Made by a program: the position numbers and the translations under genes. From NCBI GenBank assembly GCA_039800005.1, contig JBDLRN010000010.1, positions 34,713-98,712 of the forward strand: DNA of 64,000 nt, in the 5' to 3' direction. Numbering within the stretch: position 1 is the first letter of the stretch; every line of letters starts with the position of its first letter. Origin of the DNA: Casp-actino8 sp039800005 (lineage in GTDB: Bacteria > Actinomycetota > Acidimicrobiia > Acidimicrobiales > Ilumatobacteraceae). This document shows positions 33,684-41,669 of the stretch, one piece after another. The notes beneath the pieces were generated by a model, which was not told where the DNA came from, searched no databases, and was given only the letters and a program-made list of their open reading frames with translations.

Positions 33684-35405
33684 TTAGTGGGCGGTGACGG
33701 TGTAGGTGTCGCGGCCGGATTTCAGGATCGTGCCCGGGGTCCGACCATTGGCCACCCCGTCCTCGACGATCACCGCACCGTTCACGATCACTCGCTTCAC
33801 ACCGAACGACCCGGCCGTGAGCCGCGACGAGTCCCCCGGCAGGTCGGTCACCAGACGAGCGTCCTCGGAACCGATCGCCGCCGGATCGAACACCACCAGA
33901 TCAGCGAACGCACCCTCGCAGATCTCTCCCCGATCGACGAGCCCGAACAACTTCGCCGGTGCGCTGGTCATCATCCGCACGGCGTGCTCGACCGACACGA
34001 GCTTGCGGCCCCGCAAGCAGTCGGCGATCCATCGAGTGGGATACGGCGCACCGCACATGCGGTCGAGGTGAGCACCGGCATCGGAGCCGCCGATGATGGC
34101 CCGCGGGTCCTGCCACAACTCGGCGCGCATCCGCCACGATTCGTCGTCATTGTCCTGTGGGATCGGCCACAAGATGGTCCGCAATTCGTCGGCGATCACG
34201 ATGTCGAGCAACGTGCCGAAGTTGCTCGTGCCTCGCTCGGCTGCGATGTCGCGCACCACCCGCCCCGACAGACCGGCATTGGCCGACGAGTACACGTCGC
34301 CGATCACGTATTCGCCCCAGTCGGCGAGACGACGAAACACTCCGGCCTCCGGCGACTGGCTCGATTCGAGCAACTTGAGTCGCGTATCGGCGTCGCGCAG
34401 ACGCTCGATTCGCTCGGCCACCGGAACCCCGAGGATCTTCTGCCAACCGGGCAGCAGCCACAGTCCGCAGAAGTTGAGGAAGCTCATGTTCATGGGAACC
34501 TGGACCGGCATGGTGAGGGCCACGACCTTGCCGCCCAGTTCGGCCGCGCGGTCGAACGCCGAGATCTGACGCGGCACGCGGTCGGGCTCGCGAGAGTCGA
34601 CGGTGAGCACGTTCCAGTTCATCGGCCGGTTGGCCGCCGCGCTCATGCGCCCGAGCAATTCGATCTCGTCGTCCTCGAAGCGATCGAGACATCCGGGCAC
34701 GATGCCCTCGAGCGTCGTACCCTCGTGCTTTCCGGTCTCTTCGCACAGCGCGATGAGTTCGTCGTGCGTGGCCCAACGACTGGCCACCGGTTCGCCGTCG
34801 CCGTCGCTGTGCGACGTGCTGTTGGTGAACGAGAACCCGAGCGCGCCGGCTTCGAACGCCTTGGCCAATTCGCGCCGCATACCGTCGATGTGTTCGGCCG
34901 ACGCCTCGTCGCCGACGGCCTGCGGGCCCATCACGTATCGACGGATGGCGCAGTGCCCGACGAGGAATCCGGCGTTCACGGCCACGTTCCCTTCGAGCCG
35001 ACCGAGGTAGTCGGCGAAGGTCTCCCACGACCAGTCGGTTCCGTTCTCGAGCGCGGCGAGCGGCATGCCTTCGACCTTCGACATCATCTTGCGGAGATAG
35101 TCGGCGTCACCGGGCAACAGTGGTGCCAACGTGAAGCCGCAGTTGCCGCCGATCACCGTGGTCACACCGTGCACGCTCGACGGACTGGCCGTCGGATCCC
35201 ACAACAATTGGGCGTCGTAGTGCGTGTGCGGATCGATGAAGCCCGGGGTGACCATGAGTCCTTCGGCGTCGATCACCTCGGCGGCCGATTCGTCGATCGA
35301 ACCGACGGCGACGATGCGGCCATCCTTCACACCGATGTCGGCGCGACGGGCGGGGGCGCCGGTCCCGTCGATGACCTGTCCGCCGCGAATGAGGATGTCG
35401 AGCAT
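33684..35405 (-). CDS. Amidohydrolase (N-acyl-D-amino-acid deacylase family)
   Basis: A 573-residue metal-dependent hydrolase. MLDILIRGGQVIDGTGAPARRADI and VTPGFIDPHTHYDAQLLWDP are the family's N-terminal strands, with the H-x-H metal ligands. GVTTVIGGNCGF and GGSDAGAHLDRMCG (catalytic Asp) also match D-aminoacylase-like enzymes. These cleave N-acyl amino acids or cyclic amides. ATG at 35405 has GGAGAAG upstream. It is divergent from an aldehyde dehydrogenase across operator 3. In context it might release an amino-acid conjugate from a carboxylic acid before CoA activation; that is conjecture. Confidence 0.88.
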   Translation of the reverse strand: MLDILIRGGQVIDGTGAPARRADIGVKDGRIVAVGSIDESAAEVIDAEGLMVTPGFIDPHTHYDAQLLWDPTASPSSVHGVTTVIGGNCGFTLAPLLPGDADYLRKMMSKVEGMPLAALENGTDWSWETFADYLGRLEGNVAVNAGFLVGHCAIRRYVMGPQAVGDEASAEHIDGMRRELAKAFEAGALGFSFTNSTSHSDGDGEPVASRWATHDELIALCEETGKHEGTTLEGIVPGCLDRFEDDEIELLGRMSAAANRPMNWNVLTVDSREPDRVPRQISAFDRAAELGGKVVALTMPVQVPMNMSFLNFCGLWLLPGWQKILGVPVAERIERLRDADTRLKLLESSQSPEAGVFRRLADWGEYVIGDVYSSANAGLSGRVVRDIAAERGTSNFGTLLDIVIADELRTILWPIPQDNDDESWRMRAELWQDPRAIIGGSDAGAHLDRMCGAPYPTRWIADCLRGRKLVSVEHAVRMMTSAPAKLFGLVDRGEICEGAFADLVVFDPAAIGSEDARLVTDLPGDSSRLTAGSFGVKRVIVNGAVIVEDGVANGRTPGTILKSGRDTYTVTAH

Positions 35406-35457
35406 GATCTTCTCCCGTTCCCACCATCGCCCTGGTCCGGACGGCCCGACGATGGAA

Positions 35458-35474
35458 TCTGACGACTCGTCAGA
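35458..35474. promoter_or_regulatory. Regulon operator 3
   Basis: TCTGACGACTCGTCAGA, a fully palindromic 17-mer (apart from the centre base) extended by AA/TT. It lies between the divergent amidohydrolase (35405, minus) and aldehyde dehydrogenase (35515, plus). Confidence 0.88.
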
Positions 35475-35514
35475 TTGTAGCCTTGGCGCCGGACCGATCC
35501 AGGGGGAACCAGGT

Positions 35515-36987
35515 ATGACCGCATCGCACGACAAGCGCTATCGACTCTTGATCGACGGCCAGTGGGTGGACGGCGCCGAGGGCACCACGCCGATCGTGAA
35601 CCCGGCCACCGAAGAGGTGGTCGGACACGCTCCGGAGGCGTCGGTCGACCAGGCCAACGAAGCCGCACGCGCTGCGCAACGCGCCTTCCCCGGGTGGTGG
35701 CGCACTCCCCCGGCCGAACGAGCGCGCCTTCTGCAGGCGGTCGCCGATCGTCTCCGCGAACGGCAGGGAGATCTCGTTCCGCTCATCATCAGCGAGACCG
35801 GCGCGACGGCACAGGTGGGTTCGCGCATGCAGGTCCCGGTGGCCATCGAACGTTTCGAGCGCTACGCGCGCAGCGCGAGCCGCAGCCTCGACATTCCGCT
35901 ACCGCCGTCCCCGATGGCGGCCACACCGCTCGCACCCGGCGGTCTCATCGGCGGTGTGGTGCAGCGCCAGCCGGTCGGTGTCGTGGCGTGCATCTCGCCC
36001 TACAACTTCCCGGTGGTCAACATGGCCGGCAAGATCGCTCCCGCTCTCGCGGTGGGCTGCACGGTCGTGATGAAGCCGGCCCCGCAGGATCCGCTGGCCG
36101 TCATCGAACTGGCCGAGATCATGCACGACGTCGGTTTCCCGCCCGGTGTGATCAACATCGTCACGTCGTCGAAGCCCGAACCGGCCGCCGCCCTCACCAC
36201 GTCACCCGACGTCGACATGGTGTCGTTCACCGGTTCGACCGGAGTGGGTGTGCGCATCATGCAGGCCGGTGCCGTGACGATGAAGCGCCAACTTCTCGAA
36301 CTGGGCGGCAAGGGTGCCGCGCTCGTGATGGACGACGCCGACATCGCCAAGGCCGTGGGTGCGATCCAGAGCGTGTGGGCCTTCCACAGCGGCCAGATCT
36401 GCACCGCTCCCACGCGCGCCATCGTGCACCGTTCGCGTTACGACGAACTGGTCGCCGCGTTGGCCAGAGTCGCTCCGAACCTGAAGGTCGGTGCACCCAC
36501 CGAGGCCGACACACTCGTCGGCCCGGTCATCTCGGCCGCACAACGCGATCGCATCGAGTCGTACATCGCGGCTGGCGCGAGTGAGGGTGCCGAGATCGTG
36601 GTCGACGGTCGTCGCCCCGCTCACATGGAGCGCGGCTACTACGTCGCTCCCACGCTCATCGCCGGCTGCCGTCCCGACATGACGCCGGTCAAAGAGGAGA
36701 TCTTCGGGCCGGTCGTGGTGGTCGTCCCGTTCGACGAGGAGGACGAGGGTCTCGCCATCGCCAACGGCACCGAGTTCGGCCTGTACGACTACGTGTTCTC
36801 ACAGGATTCCGACAAGGCCTACCGCGTGGCGCGCCAACTGCGCAGCGGCAACGTGGGCATCAACACCGCGCAGCGCAATCACGAAGCACCGTTCGGCGGC
36901 TTCAAGATGAGTGGTGTGGGTCGCGACGGCGGCGACTTCGGCCTGCATTGCTACACCGAGATGCAGTCGATCGTCTGGCCGGGCTGA
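35515..36987 (+). CDS. Aldehyde dehydrogenase family protein
   Basis: A 490-residue NAD(P)-dependent aldehyde oxidoreductase. CISPYNFPVVN is the cofactor-binding strand, FTGSTGVG the nucleotide loop, LELGGKGAALV carries the general base Glu (about 262) and HSGQICTAPTRA the nucleophile Cys (about 296). EEIFGPVVVVVPFD and the C-terminal NHEAPFGGFKMSGVGRDGG are typical. ATG at 35515 lies 40 bases after operator 3 with AGGGGGAACCAGG before it. It oxidises an aldehyde, perhaps one released by the retro-aldol (Ltp2) or P450 steps; that link is inference. Confidence 0.93.
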   Translation: MTASHDKRYRLLIDGQWVDGAEGTTPIVNPATEEVVGHAPEASVDQANEAARAAQRAFPGWWRTPPAERARLLQAVADRLRERQGDLVPLIISETGATAQVGSRMQVPVAIERFERYARSASRSLDIPLPPSPMAATPLAPGGLIGGVVQRQPVGVVACISPYNFPVVNMAGKIAPALAVGCTVVMKPAPQDPLAVIELAEIMHDVGFPPGVINIVTSSKPEPAAALTTSPDVDMVSFTGSTGVGVRIMQAGAVTMKRQLLELGGKGAALVMDDADIAKAVGAIQSVWAFHSGQICTAPTRAIVHRSRYDELVAALARVAPNLKVGAPTEADTLVGPVISAAQRDRIESYIAAGASEGAEIVVDGRRPAHMERGYYVAPTLIAGCRPDMTPVKEEIFGPVVVVVPFDEEDEGLAIANGTEFGLYDYVFSQDSDKAYRVARQLRSGNVGINTAQRNHEAPFGGFKMSGVGRDGGDFGLHCYTEMQSIVWPG

Positions 36988-36996
36988 GCCCGGATC

Positions 36997-37017
36997 GTGT
37001 CAGAACGTCACTGACAC
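36997..37017. terminator. Hairpin between convergent genes
   Basis: GTGTCAG-AACGTCA-CTGACAC gives a 7-bp stem at the convergent ends of the aldehyde dehydrogenase (36987) and the F420-type oxidoreductase (37008). The half-sites face the opposite way from the regulon operators, so a terminator is more likely. Confidence 0.4.
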
Positions 37018-37907
37018 TTCGCCACCACGTTGGTGGCGAAATCGTCGATGAACGGCTTGTAGGCCGCGGCCATCTCGGCCAGACCGGCGTGATCACCGGC
37101 CGACGGATTGCCGAGTGCCCACGGCATGCACAACGTGCCGGTCATTCCGAGTTCCTCTTCGGCTCGCTTGTAGAGGTCGGCGTTCGGCATGGCGTAGAGG
37201 CCGCAGATGATCTCGAAGTCGTCGTTCTCGCGTCCGTATTCGCGCAAGTACCCCTTCAGCTTCGTGATGTGCGTCTCGGCTTCCTCCCACGGATAGGCGT
37301 TACCGATCCAGCCGTCGCCGACCTTGGCGGCGCGTCGCAGCGCGGCGTCGGTGTGACCACCCACGTAGATCGGAACAGTCTGCGGCGGGCTCGGCTCCAT
37401 GGTGACCGGCGGGATGTCGTAGTACTCGCCGTGGAATTCGACCCAACCACCGGCCCACATCGCGCGCAGCGCCTGGATCATCTCGGTGAGCCGCTTGCCG
37501 CGATTGGAGAAGTCCTGGCCCTGCAGGTCGAACTCTTCTTTCATCCAACCGGCGCCGGCGCCGAGTGCCACCCGCCCGTCCGACAGCACCGACGCGGTGG
37601 CGATCTCCTTCGCCAATTGCAGGAGCGGACGATGCCCGGCCACGTAGATGTTGGTCGTGAAGTTGAGCCGCGTCGTCACACTCGTCATGGCGCCGATCAA
37701 CACCCACGGATCGGGCCACGCCGTCTCGGGTTCCCAGATCGGGCGGCCGTCGGGATGCGGCGAGTACGGATACTTCGACTGCAGATTCTTCGGATACACG
37801 AGGTGATCGCTCACCATGAGTCCGTGGTAGCCGGCTTCGTCGAGCAACTGCGCGATGTGCACGAGTTGCTTGGTTTTCATGAACGCCGTGGCGCACCAGA
37901 ACTTCAT
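37008..37907 (-). CDS. LLM-class (F420-type) oxidoreductase
   Basis: A 299-residue luciferase-like TIM barrel. HIAQLLDEAGYHGLMVSDHLVYP is the family start, followed by FTTNIYVAGHRPLLQLAKEIATASVLSDGRVALGAGAGW (described in two parts), the hallmark coenzyme-binding strand and loop. The class mostly uses F420 in actinobacteria and FMN elsewhere; the exact cofactor is not provable by eye. It is divergent from the enoyl-CoA hydratase at 37994, with operator 4 between. Confidence 0.88.
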   Translation of the reverse strand: MKFWCATAFMKTKQLVHIAQLLDEAGYHGLMVSDHLVYPKNLQSKYPYSPHPDGRPIWEPETAWPDPWVLIGAMTSVTTRLNFTTNIYVAGHRPLLQLAKEIATASVLSDGRVALGAGAGWMKEEFDLQGQDFSNRGKRLTEMIQALRAMWAGGWVEFHGEYYDIPPVTMEPSPPQTVPIYVGGHTDAALRRAAKVGDGWIGNAYPWEEAETHITKLKGYLREYGRENDDFEIICGLYAMPNADLYKRAEEELGMTGTLCMPWALGNPSAGDHAGLAEMAAAYKPFIDDFATNVVAKCQ

Positions 37908-37974
37908 CTCTCACTCCAAGGGCAAAGTCGTTCGTGACGTCGACGGAGGTCGGGTCTGGATTCGACCCCCGGTA

Positions 37975-37991
37975 TCTGACACTCTGTCAGA
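37975..37991. promoter_or_regulatory. Regulon operator 4
   Basis: TCTGACACTCTGTCAGA, flanked by A/T to a 19-mer. It ends 2 bases before the GTG proposed as the hydratase start, and is 68 bases from the divergent LLM gene. Confidence 0.88.
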
Positions 37992-37993
37992 TC

Positions 37994-38743
37994 GTGGACC
38001 CTGCTGACGCCTCTCCGACCGCCGCGAATCCGGTGGTGCTCACCGAACGTCGTGGTCCGGTCGCCGTGATCACGCTGAACCGACCCGACGCGCGCAACGC
38101 GTTGAACGCCGAGTTGGTGGCGGCTTTCCCCCGGGCGATCCGCGAGGCCGACGCCGATCCCGAGGTGCGGGCCATCGTCCTCACCGGTGCCGATCCGGCC
38201 TTCTGCGCCGGATTCGACCGCCGCGACGTCGACGGTGGCAAGAAGAAGGGCGAGAACCCTCATCCCGGTTACTGGGGCGCACTTCCGCCCACGCGCGTGC
38301 CGGTGATCGGCGCGATCAACGGTGCGGCCGTCACCGGTGGTTTCGAGATCGCGTTGTCGTGTCACTTCCTGATCGCGTCCGAACGCGCTCGGTTCGCCGA
38401 CACCCACACCAAGGTCGGGATGGTTCCGGGTTGGGGTCTGACCGTGGTGTTGCCCCGTCTCGTCGGACCCGGTCGAGCGCGCTACATGAGCCTCACCGGC
38501 GAGTTCGTCGACGCGGCCACCGCGCTCGCCTGGGGACTCGTGGTCGAAGTGGTCGAACACGAGCGACTCGTCGCGCGCGCCGTCGAGATCGGAACCGCCA
38601 TCGCCTCCACGCACGCCGAGGCCACCGCGGAGGTACTCGCCTTGTACGACGACGTACGTGCGCTCGGCGACACCGACGAGGCGTTCGCCTTCGAGAACCG
38701 CCGCGCCCGCGAGTGGGCGGCCCGTCGATTCGGCGGCGCGTGA
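37994..38743 (+). CDS. Enoyl-CoA hydratase/isomerase (crotonase) family
   Basis: A 249-residue crotonase-fold enzyme. RRGPVAVITLNRPDARNALN is the start, IVLTGADPAFCAGFD the first oxyanion strand, and AINGAAVTGGFEIALSCHFLIAS the second. The usual first Glu region reads DTHTKVGMVPGWG, so the hydratase Glu is not obvious and isomerase or hydrolase activity is possible. The open frame extends to 37934, through the regulon operator. The GTG at 37994 follows the operator by two bases and is the better start; the mRNA would then be leaderless or nearly so. It overlaps the next gene (TGATG). Confidence 0.8.
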   Translation: MDPADASPTAANPVVLTERRGPVAVITLNRPDARNALNAELVAAFPRAIREADADPEVRAIVLTGADPAFCAGFDRRDVDGGKKKGENPHPGYWGALPPTRVPVIGAINGAAVTGGFEIALSCHFLIASERARFADTHTKVGMVPGWGLTVVLPRLVGPGRARYMSLTGEFVDAATALAWGLVVEVVEHERLVARAVEIGTAIASTHAEATAEVLALYDDVRALGDTDEAFAFENRRAREWAARRFGGA

Positions 38744-39771
38744 TGCGCGTCTACGCGGGTATGGATCCACGTCTGCCGCTGCGCGACGTTCCGGCTCACG
38801 CGCGTCGTATCGAAGCGCTCGGCTACGACGGGCTGCACGTCGCCGAGACGATTCACGATCCGTTCCTCGTGTCGCTCGTGGCTCTGCAGTCGACCGAACG
38901 GCTCGTCGTGCGCACGTCGGTCGCTCTCGCGCTCGTTCGCAGTCCGATGGCGGTGGCCTACACCGCATGGGACCTGGCCGAGACATCGGGCGGACGTTTC
39001 CAATTGGGACTGGGCACACAGATCCGCCCACACATCGAACGTCGTTTCGGGGCCGCCTTCGACGATCCGGTCGGACGTCTGCGCGATCACATCGGTGCCG
39101 TGCGCGCGTGCTGGAACGCCTTCGACGGCGTCGCGCCACTCGACTATCGCAGCGAGCACTACGAACTCACATTGCTCACTCCGAACTTCACCCCCGACGC
39201 GTTGCCCACCGACGTGACCCGGCCCACGGTGTGGATGGGCGGCGTCAACAAGAAGTTGGTCGAGACGGCCGGGGCCATTGCCGACGGCTTCGTCACCCAC
39301 CCCACCAACAGTCACCCGCGTTACCTGCGCGAGATCTGTCGCCCCGGACTCGCCGCAGGCGCGTCGGCCGCCGGGCGATCGGCCGACGCCGTCGAACTCG
39401 TGGTGGGCACGCAGTGGATCCTCGGAGTCACGCGCGCCGACATCGACGAACGTCGCGAGCACAATCGCCGCCTCCTCGCCTTCCTCTACTCCACGCCGGC
39501 CTACGAACGCACGTTGGAACTGTTCGGGTGGGCCGAACTGGCCGGTCGACTGCGCGCGCTCATCCGCGAGCAGCGTTGGGGCGATCTGGCCGATCTCGTG
39601 ACCGACGAGGTGCTCGACACGTTGGTGCCGCAGGCCACCTACGACGAACTTCCCGACGTGGCGCGTGAATGGTTCGGCGACACCGCCGACGGAATTCTCG
39701 TCGCACCGCCACCGAACGACGAACACGATCGACGGCTGGCCGAGGCCGTGGCCCGACTCCGCAACTCCTGA
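38743..39771 (+). CDS. LLM-class (F420-type) oxidoreductase
   Basis: A 342-residue luciferase-like oxidoreductase of the TIGR03617-like shape. MRVYAGMDPRLPLRDV starts the first strand, ALGYDGLHVAETIHDPF follows, then TSVALALVRSPMAVAYTAWDLAETSGGRFQLGLGTQ (read in two parts) and HIERRFGAAFDDPVGRLRDHIGAVRACW. ATG at 38743 overlaps the hydratase stop by one base, so both are in one transcript controlled by operator 4. Confidence 0.87.
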   Translation: MRVYAGMDPRLPLRDVPAHARRIEALGYDGLHVAETIHDPFLVSLVALQSTERLVVRTSVALALVRSPMAVAYTAWDLAETSGGRFQLGLGTQIRPHIERRFGAAFDDPVGRLRDHIGAVRACWNAFDGVAPLDYRSEHYELTLLTPNFTPDALPTDVTRPTVWMGGVNKKLVETAGAIADGFVTHPTNSHPRYLREICRPGLAAGASAAGRSADAVELVVGTQWILGVTRADIDERREHNRRLLAFLYSTPAYERTLELFGWAELAGRLRALIREQRWGDLADLVTDEVLDTLVPQATYDELPDVAREWFGDTADGILVAPPPNDEHDRRLAEAVARLRNS

Positions 39772-39801
39772 TTCGCAACTTCTGATTCGTGATGTCTGAG
39801 T
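39760..39801. repeat. 14-bp unit repeated three times at a gene end
   Basis: CGCAACTCCTGATT, CGCAACTTCTGATT and CGTGATGTCTGAGT lie head to tail. The first copy contains the last codons and the TGA of the LLM gene, so the gene end has been duplicated into the intergenic gap. Confidence 0.85.
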
Positions 39802-39819
39802 CGCGAGACGTCGAATCAG
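39782..39819. terminator. Hairpin between convergent genes
   Basis: CTGATTCG (39782-39789) pairs with CGAATCAG (39812-39819). An inner pairing (GTCT/AGAC) lies in the loop. It sits between the LLM stop (39771) and the SDR stop (39827) and partly uses the repeat units. Confidence 0.5.
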
Positions 39820-39826
39820 TCACGAG

Positions 39827-40660
39827 TCAGCGCAAACGGGCCGCCACGTCGCGCGCCACCACTTCCTGACCCGACGACGCGACGGCCTCGTCGGATCCCC
39901 GTAACAACCAGGCGATGGTGGCCACGGTGTCGTCGGGTCCGTGTCCGGTGACCTCGCGCCCGGCTCGTTCGGCGCGCTGACGCATCACGTCGGTGGTCAC
40001 GTGGCCCGGATTCACGCAATAGGCCCGGATGCCGTCGGCGAAGTGTTCGGCGTGCAGCACGCCGGCGATTCGATGAGCGGCGCCTTTCGCCATGGCATAC
40101 GCCACTCCCCAGCCACCGCGTCCGGTCGGCGCACGTGGCACCAACGTCGCCGCACCCGACGTGAGGTGCACGAAGACTCCCGATCCCGCCGCCACCATCG
40201 TCGGCAACAGCTCCGACAGAAGGACCACGGGGGCCACCGCGTCGCCCTCGATCACGCGACGCAACAAGTCGACCGGCAGATCGAGGAACGGATCGTTCAC
40301 ACCCGGCCCTTGGTAGATCGCGTTCGACACCAGCACGTCGACGCATCCGAACTCGGCGAGTGCCGAACGCGCGGCCGCCCTCACGCTCTCTTCGTCGACG
40401 AGGTCCATCGCCACGCACAGCACCCGACACGCGGAATCGGCCGTTCGACACGCCGCCGCCGTCTCGTGGAGCGAACCGGGCAACGGCGCGCCGGCCAGAT
40501 CGTCGTGGCGCGACGTGCCGTCGAAAGTCGCACCTCCGTCGACCGATCGTGCCGTGATCACCAGGTCGTGACCACGCGCCGCCAGATCGACGGCGACCGC
40601 CCGTCCGATGCCACGACTCGCGCCGGTGACCATCACGACCGGACGTCTCTCGGTGTTCAT
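39827..40660 (-). CDS. Short-chain dehydrogenase/reductase
   Basis: A 277-residue SDR: VTGASRGIGRAVAVDLA, SNAIYQGPG, and GRGGWGVAYAMAKGAA with Tyr and Lys. It is a paralogue of the SDR at 15848 (same PGSL insert, same AIYxGPG loop, same CVNPGHV/NVNPGLV segment). The frame is open back to 41077, but that part shadows the next SDR; ATG at 40660 is the natural start. It is divergent from the SDR at 40685 with only 24 bases between, too little for a TCTGAC site. Confidence 0.85.
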   Translation of the reverse strand: MNTERRPVVMVTGASRGIGRAVAVDLAARGHDLVITARSVDGGATFDGTSRHDDLAGAPLPGSLHETAAACRTADSACRVLCVAMDLVDEESVRAAARSALAEFGCVDVLVSNAIYQGPGVNDPFLDLPVDLLRRVIEGDAVAPVVLLSELLPTMVAAGSGVFVHLTSGAATLVPRAPTGRGGWGVAYAMAKGAAHRIAGVLHAEHFADGIRAYCVNPGHVTTDVMRQRAERAGREVTGHGPDDTVATIAWLLRGSDEAVASSGQEVVARDVAARLR

Positions 40661-40684
40661 GCGTGAACTGTACGGTGTGGCGAC

Positions 40685-41578
40685 ATGGGAGAGGTTCGCT
40701 TCGACGGTCGAGTCGCCATCGTGACCGGGGCCGGACGAGGTCTCGGCCGCGAGCACGCGTTGCTGTTGGCCGCGCGTGGCGCCCGGGTCGTCGTCAACGA
40801 CGTGTCGGCCGAACACGCCGAATCCACGGTGAACGACATCGTGTCGCGCGGCGGCCTCGCAGTGGCCGACACGCATTCGGTCGCCGACCCCGACGCGGCA
40901 CGAGCCATCGTCGACGAGACGCTCGCGGCGTTCGGCGCGTTGCACATCGTGCTCAACAACGCCGGACGCGGCGGACCCACCGGCACGTTCACCGACACCA
41001 CCCAGCGTCAACTCGAGACGATTCTCGGCACTCATCTGATCGGAACGTGGAACATGTGCCAGGCCGCCTGGCCGCACTTCGTGAACCAGTCGTTCGGTCG
41101 CATCCTCGTCACGTCGTCGGCGGCCGCCATCGGCTCGCTCGGCATGCCGGCCTACTCGGTCGCCAAGGCCGGCCTCATCGGCCTCACCCGATCACTCGCC
41201 AACGAGGGGGCGTCGCATGGCATCGCCGTCAACTGCTTGATGCCGATCGGCTACACGCGCTCGGCGGCCCTCAACCCGCACGAGGACACGCGCCGGTGGA
41301 TGGAGGAGAACTTTCCGCCCTCGGCCTGCAGCCCGGTCGCCTGCTGGTTGGTGCACGACGATGTCGACGTCACGGGACGCATCGTCACCGCCGGGGCCGG
41401 GCGGTCGTCGCTCCTCACCACTGTCGGTCACCCCGGGTGGTCGGGCGGCCCCGACCTCACCCTCGACGACCTCCGAGATCACTGGCCTCAGGTCCTCGAC
41501 ACCTCGACTGGTCGCGAGCTCTCCACCAGCCGGGACGACCTGGCCTTCTTCACCGGCCCCGCCACCTGGCGCGACTGA
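40685..41578 (+). CDS. Short-chain dehydrogenase/reductase (steroid/acyl type)
   Basis: A 297-residue SDR resembling that at 14851: FDGRVAIVTGAGRGLGREHALLLAARGARVVVND (described in parts), NNAGRGGPTG, and AYSVAKAGLIG with Tyr and Lys. The extended C-terminal tail after the Rossmann core (GGPDLTLDDLRDHWPQVLD) is typical of the hydroxyacyl-CoA dehydrogenase-like SDRs of actinobacterial lipid clusters. It ends 44 bases before operator 5. Confidence 0.85.
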   Translation: MGEVRFDGRVAIVTGAGRGLGREHALLLAARGARVVVNDVSAEHAESTVNDIVSRGGLAVADTHSVADPDAARAIVDETLAAFGALHIVLNNAGRGGPTGTFTDTTQRQLETILGTHLIGTWNMCQAAWPHFVNQSFGRILVTSSAAAIGSLGMPAYSVAKAGLIGLTRSLANEGASHGIAVNCLMPIGYTRSAALNPHEDTRRWMEENFPPSACSPVACWLVHDDVDVTGRIVTAGAGRSSLLTTVGHPGWSGGPDLTLDDLRDHWPQVLDTSTGRELSTSRDDLAFFTGPATWRD

Positions 41579-41621
41579 CGGGGCGGTGACCCGGGTCCGC
41601 ATGAGAGACCCGCCGAGCGTT

Positions 41622-41638
41622 TCTGACAGACTGTCAGA
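41622..41638. promoter_or_regulatory. Regulon operator 5
   Basis: TCTGACAGACTGTCAGA, extended by GTT and AAC to a 23-bp palindrome with only the centre base unpaired. It is the most symmetric site. It lies 32 bases before the ATG of the seven-gene side-chain degradation operon. Confidence 0.9.
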
Positions 41639-41669
41639 AACGGCCCGACGTGGGGAGATACGGCGAAAC

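Noticed and set aside
36997..37017. A seventh regulon operator (GTGTCAG...CTGACAC)
   Set aside because: The half-sites are in the inverse orientation with a 7-base gap, and it lies between the ends of convergent genes, so a hairpin terminator fits better.
39760..39819. A CRISPR-like or attachment repeat
   Set aside because: Only three short direct copies without unique spacers; it is a tandem duplication of a gene end plus hairpin. No CRISPR array or cas gene was seen anywhere in the window.
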